Part shown: piece after piece, positions 13,318 to 14,717 of the stretch
How positions within the stretch are numbered: the first letter of the stretch is position 1
Layout of the letters: each line of letters starts with the position of its first letter
Assembly: GCA_002779065.1 (NCBI GenBank)
Contig: PEXL01000008.1
Location: forward strand, 1 to 14,717
Source of the DNA: Candidatus Diapherotrites archaeon CG08_land_8_20_14_0_20_34_12
GTDB taxonomy: Archaea > Iainarchaeota > Iainarchaeia > Iainarchaeales > 0-14-0-20-34-12
Reading direction: 5' to 3'
Length of the DNA stretch: 14,717 nt
Translations under genes and position numbers: made by a program
Notes under the pieces: generated by a model
Told to the model about the DNA's origin: nothing
What the model saw: the letters and a program-made list of their open reading frames with translations, nothing else
Databases searched by the model: none

Positions 13318-14556
13318 ATGCAAAAGATTTTTGTTGAAGGATACGGTTGCTCGCATAATTTGAGCGATACATCAAAGATAAAATGGCTTGTTAAAGAAAA
13401 CCTTTCTCTTGCTGAAAACCCAAAAAATGCAGATGTGATTATTTTCAATGGTTGCACTGTAAAAAAGCCAACCGAAAATCGCATGCTTAATTTAATCAGG
13501 AAAAGGCTTGCTTTGAAGAATGTTAAGTCAGTTGTTATTTTTGGTTGCCTAGCAAGAATAAATAAAAGGGAACTAGAAACGTTAAATGATAAAAAATTGA
13601 AAATAATTGATTCATTGCCCGAACTCTGCCGTTTTTTAAGTATGCCTTTAGCTGATTTTTCACCGGCAATGCTTGAATGCCTGCAGAATAGAATTATTTC
13701 AATTTTACCTATATCCACAGGTTGTTTGGGCAATTGTTCTTTCTGCTGTGTAAAAAAGGCAAGAGGTAATCTGAAAAGTTTTACAATGCCCGAATTAGAT
13801 TCAAAATTCAAAGATTTGATAAAAGAAAGCAAGGAGGTATGGCTTTGTTCTGAAGATACTGGCTGTTATGGTTTGGATATAAAAAGTTCTTTGCCAAAGC
13901 TGCTTGAAACTTTGCTTTCGAACAAGGGCAAGTATCGAATTCGTTTAGGAATGATGAATCCAAATTGGCTTGATCATTATTTTGATGAGCTTGTTGAAAT
14001 CTACAAAAACGAGCATATGTACAAATTTTTGCATCTGCCTTTGCAAAGCGGTTCAAATTCCGTTCTAAAAGCAATGAATCGCCCATATGCCTTTGAGAAA
14101 TATAATTCATTAGTAAAAGAACTCAGGAAAAAAATCAGGCCTCTTACACTTTCTACTGATATAATTGTCGGTTTTCCTGGTGAGACAGAAGAAGATTTTG
14201 ATGATACAATAAAAGCTCTGAATACAGTAAAACCAGACATAACAAATGTTTCCCGTTATTACAATCGGCCTTTTGCGGCTTCTTCCAATTTCAAAAATCA
14301 GATTCACGGCAGAGACATAAAAAAGAGAAGCAGAATTTTATCTGTTTTGTGCAGAAAACTTTCTTTTGAAAACAATAAAAAAGAAATAGGCAAGAAATAT
14401 GAAATCTTAGTTAATGAATTGGGAAAGGATAATACTTTTGTTGGAAGAACGCTTGCATATAAATCAGTTGTTGTAAAAAAAGCAAATCTTGGCGATTTTC
14501 TAAATGTAAAGATTACCTCAGCAAAACCAACCTATCTTCTGGGAAAGAGCATCTAA
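13318..14556 (+). CDS. tRNA N6-threonylcarbamoyladenosine (t6A37) methylthiotransferase, MtaB/CDKAL1 type
   Basis: A radical SAM enzyme that adds a methylthio group to t6A at position 37 of ANN-decoding tRNAs, giving ms2t6A. The 412 residues have the standard three-domain order. The N-terminal methylthiotransferase domain has Cys11, Cys46 and Cys77 for the second iron-sulfur cluster (EGYGCSHN, FNGCTVKK, FGCLAR). The radical SAM domain has CLGNCSFC (Cys136, Cys140, Cys143), then LHLPLQSGS (238-246) and DIIVGFPGET (281-290). A TRAM-like RNA-binding domain ends the protein (about 355-412). The short CSHN N-terminal motif and overall length fit the archaeal/eukaryotic e-MtaB group better than MiaB, which acts on i6A. 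Cys144 directly after the cluster motif is an extra cysteine. The start codon is preceded by TATA-like boxes but no ribosome site. Confidence 0.92.
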   Translation: MQKIFVEGYGCSHNLSDTSKIKWLVKENLSLAENPKNADVIIFNGCTVKKPTENRMLNLIRKRLALKNVKSVVIFGCLARINKRELETLNDKKLKIIDSLPELCRFLSMPLADFSPAMLECLQNRIISILPISTGCLGNCSFCCVKKARGNLKSFTMPELDSKFKDLIKESKEVWLCSEDTGCYGLDIKSSLPKLLETLLSNKGKYRIRLGMMNPNWLDHYFDELVEIYKNEHMYKFLHLPLQSGSNSVLKAMNRPYAFEKYNSLVKELRKKIRPLTLSTDIIVGFPGETEEDFDDTIKALNTVKPDITNVSRYYNRPFAASSNFKNQIHGRDIKKRSRILSVLCRKLSFENNKKEIGKKYEILVNELGKDNTFVGRTLAYKSVVVKKANLGDFLNVKITSAKPTYLLGKSI

Positions 14557-14671
14557 TTTTCTTATTTAACCCGAATTTAAGATATATCCCAGTTTTATGG
14601 CATTAACATCAGCTTTTTAATTCTTTTTTTGTTCTTATGTATAGTAATTATCTTTTAGTTAGAGGGGGAAA

Positions 14672-14717
14672 ATGAACATTAAATTACTTTTAGGCTCATA
14701 TAGATTATATAAAGAAA
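14672..14717 (+). CDS. Start of an unidentified gene (partial, 15 codons)
   Basis: Fifteen open codons (MNIKLLLGSYRLYKE) run to the window end. The upstream sequence GAGGGGG (14662-14668) is the most Shine-Dalgarno-like site in the window, three bases before the ATG, somewhat close. The peptide is too short to classify; the LYRLYE-like start is seen in archaeal cis-prenyltransferases, but that is only a hint. The 115-nt gap before it is AT-rich and holds no visible RNA gene; TTTTTAAT at 14614-14621 might be its TATA box. Confidence 0.5.
   Translation, partial: MNIKLLLGSYRLYKE

Noticed and set aside
13308..14307. Minus-strand open frames over the methylthiotransferase gene
   Set aside because: They overlap a clearly conserved coding sequence and show no recognizable motifs or starts.
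14557..14671. Possible small RNA or tRNA gene in the last intergenic gap
   Set aside because: No cloverleaf, conserved T-loop or stable GC-rich stem is visible.

Overview
The window looks like AT-rich archaeal chromosome. It carries a small subunit of replication factor C, an Nre-family DNA repair protein ending in a PCNA-binding motif, class III (Q-x-x-x-E) pilin signal peptides, an intein, an archaeal/eukaryotic-type tRNA methylthiotransferase and TTTAAATA-like promoter boxes placed about 22-27 nt before several start codons. The low GC, compact spacing, bacterial-type threonyl-tRNA synthetase and an Nre protein lacking its usual N-terminal zinc-binding cysteines would fit a DPANN-like lineage such as Woesearchaeota or Pacearchaeota. 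That placement is inference and cannot be settled from this window.

Region 1 (1-5634, minus strand) is a type IV pilus assembly operon of the archaeal Epd/Tad-like kind. In transcription order it encodes a TadA/CpaF-like ATPase interrupted by a 511-residue intein, two different GspF/TadB-TadC-like membrane proteins, a 59-residue class III signal peptide protein, and a second class III pilin cut by the window edge. Junctions are tight (2-nt gap, ATGA overlap, TAATG overlap), so translation is probably coupled. Pilus assembly would depend on intein splicing, because the intein sits in the catalytic Asp box of the ATPase.

Region 2 (5635-8766) holds a divergent GT4-type glycosyltransferase (+) and a complete bacterial-type threonyl-tRNA synthetase (-), converging with a 5-nt gap.

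Region 3 (8767-12736) holds NreA-like repair protein (+) facing a minus-strand group. That group runs RFC small subunit, then an exosortase/archaeosortase-family membrane protein, then a secreted, Cys- and sequon-rich protein with a C-terminal membrane anchor and basic tail. The last two look like a dedicated sorting enzyme and its target. The 3' ends of the target and of the NreA gene overlap by 35 bp, so the NreA PIP box and the target's basic tail are encoded by the same base pairs.

Region 4 (12661-14717) holds a four-helix membrane protein of unknown function, which may share a bidirectional TATA element with RFC, then a t6A-tRNA methylthiotransferase, and finally the first 15 codons of an unidentified gene behind a purine-rich Shine-Dalgarno sequence. 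No rRNA, tRNA, CRISPR array or insertion sequence was seen, and no gene-free stretch exceeds about 125 bases.
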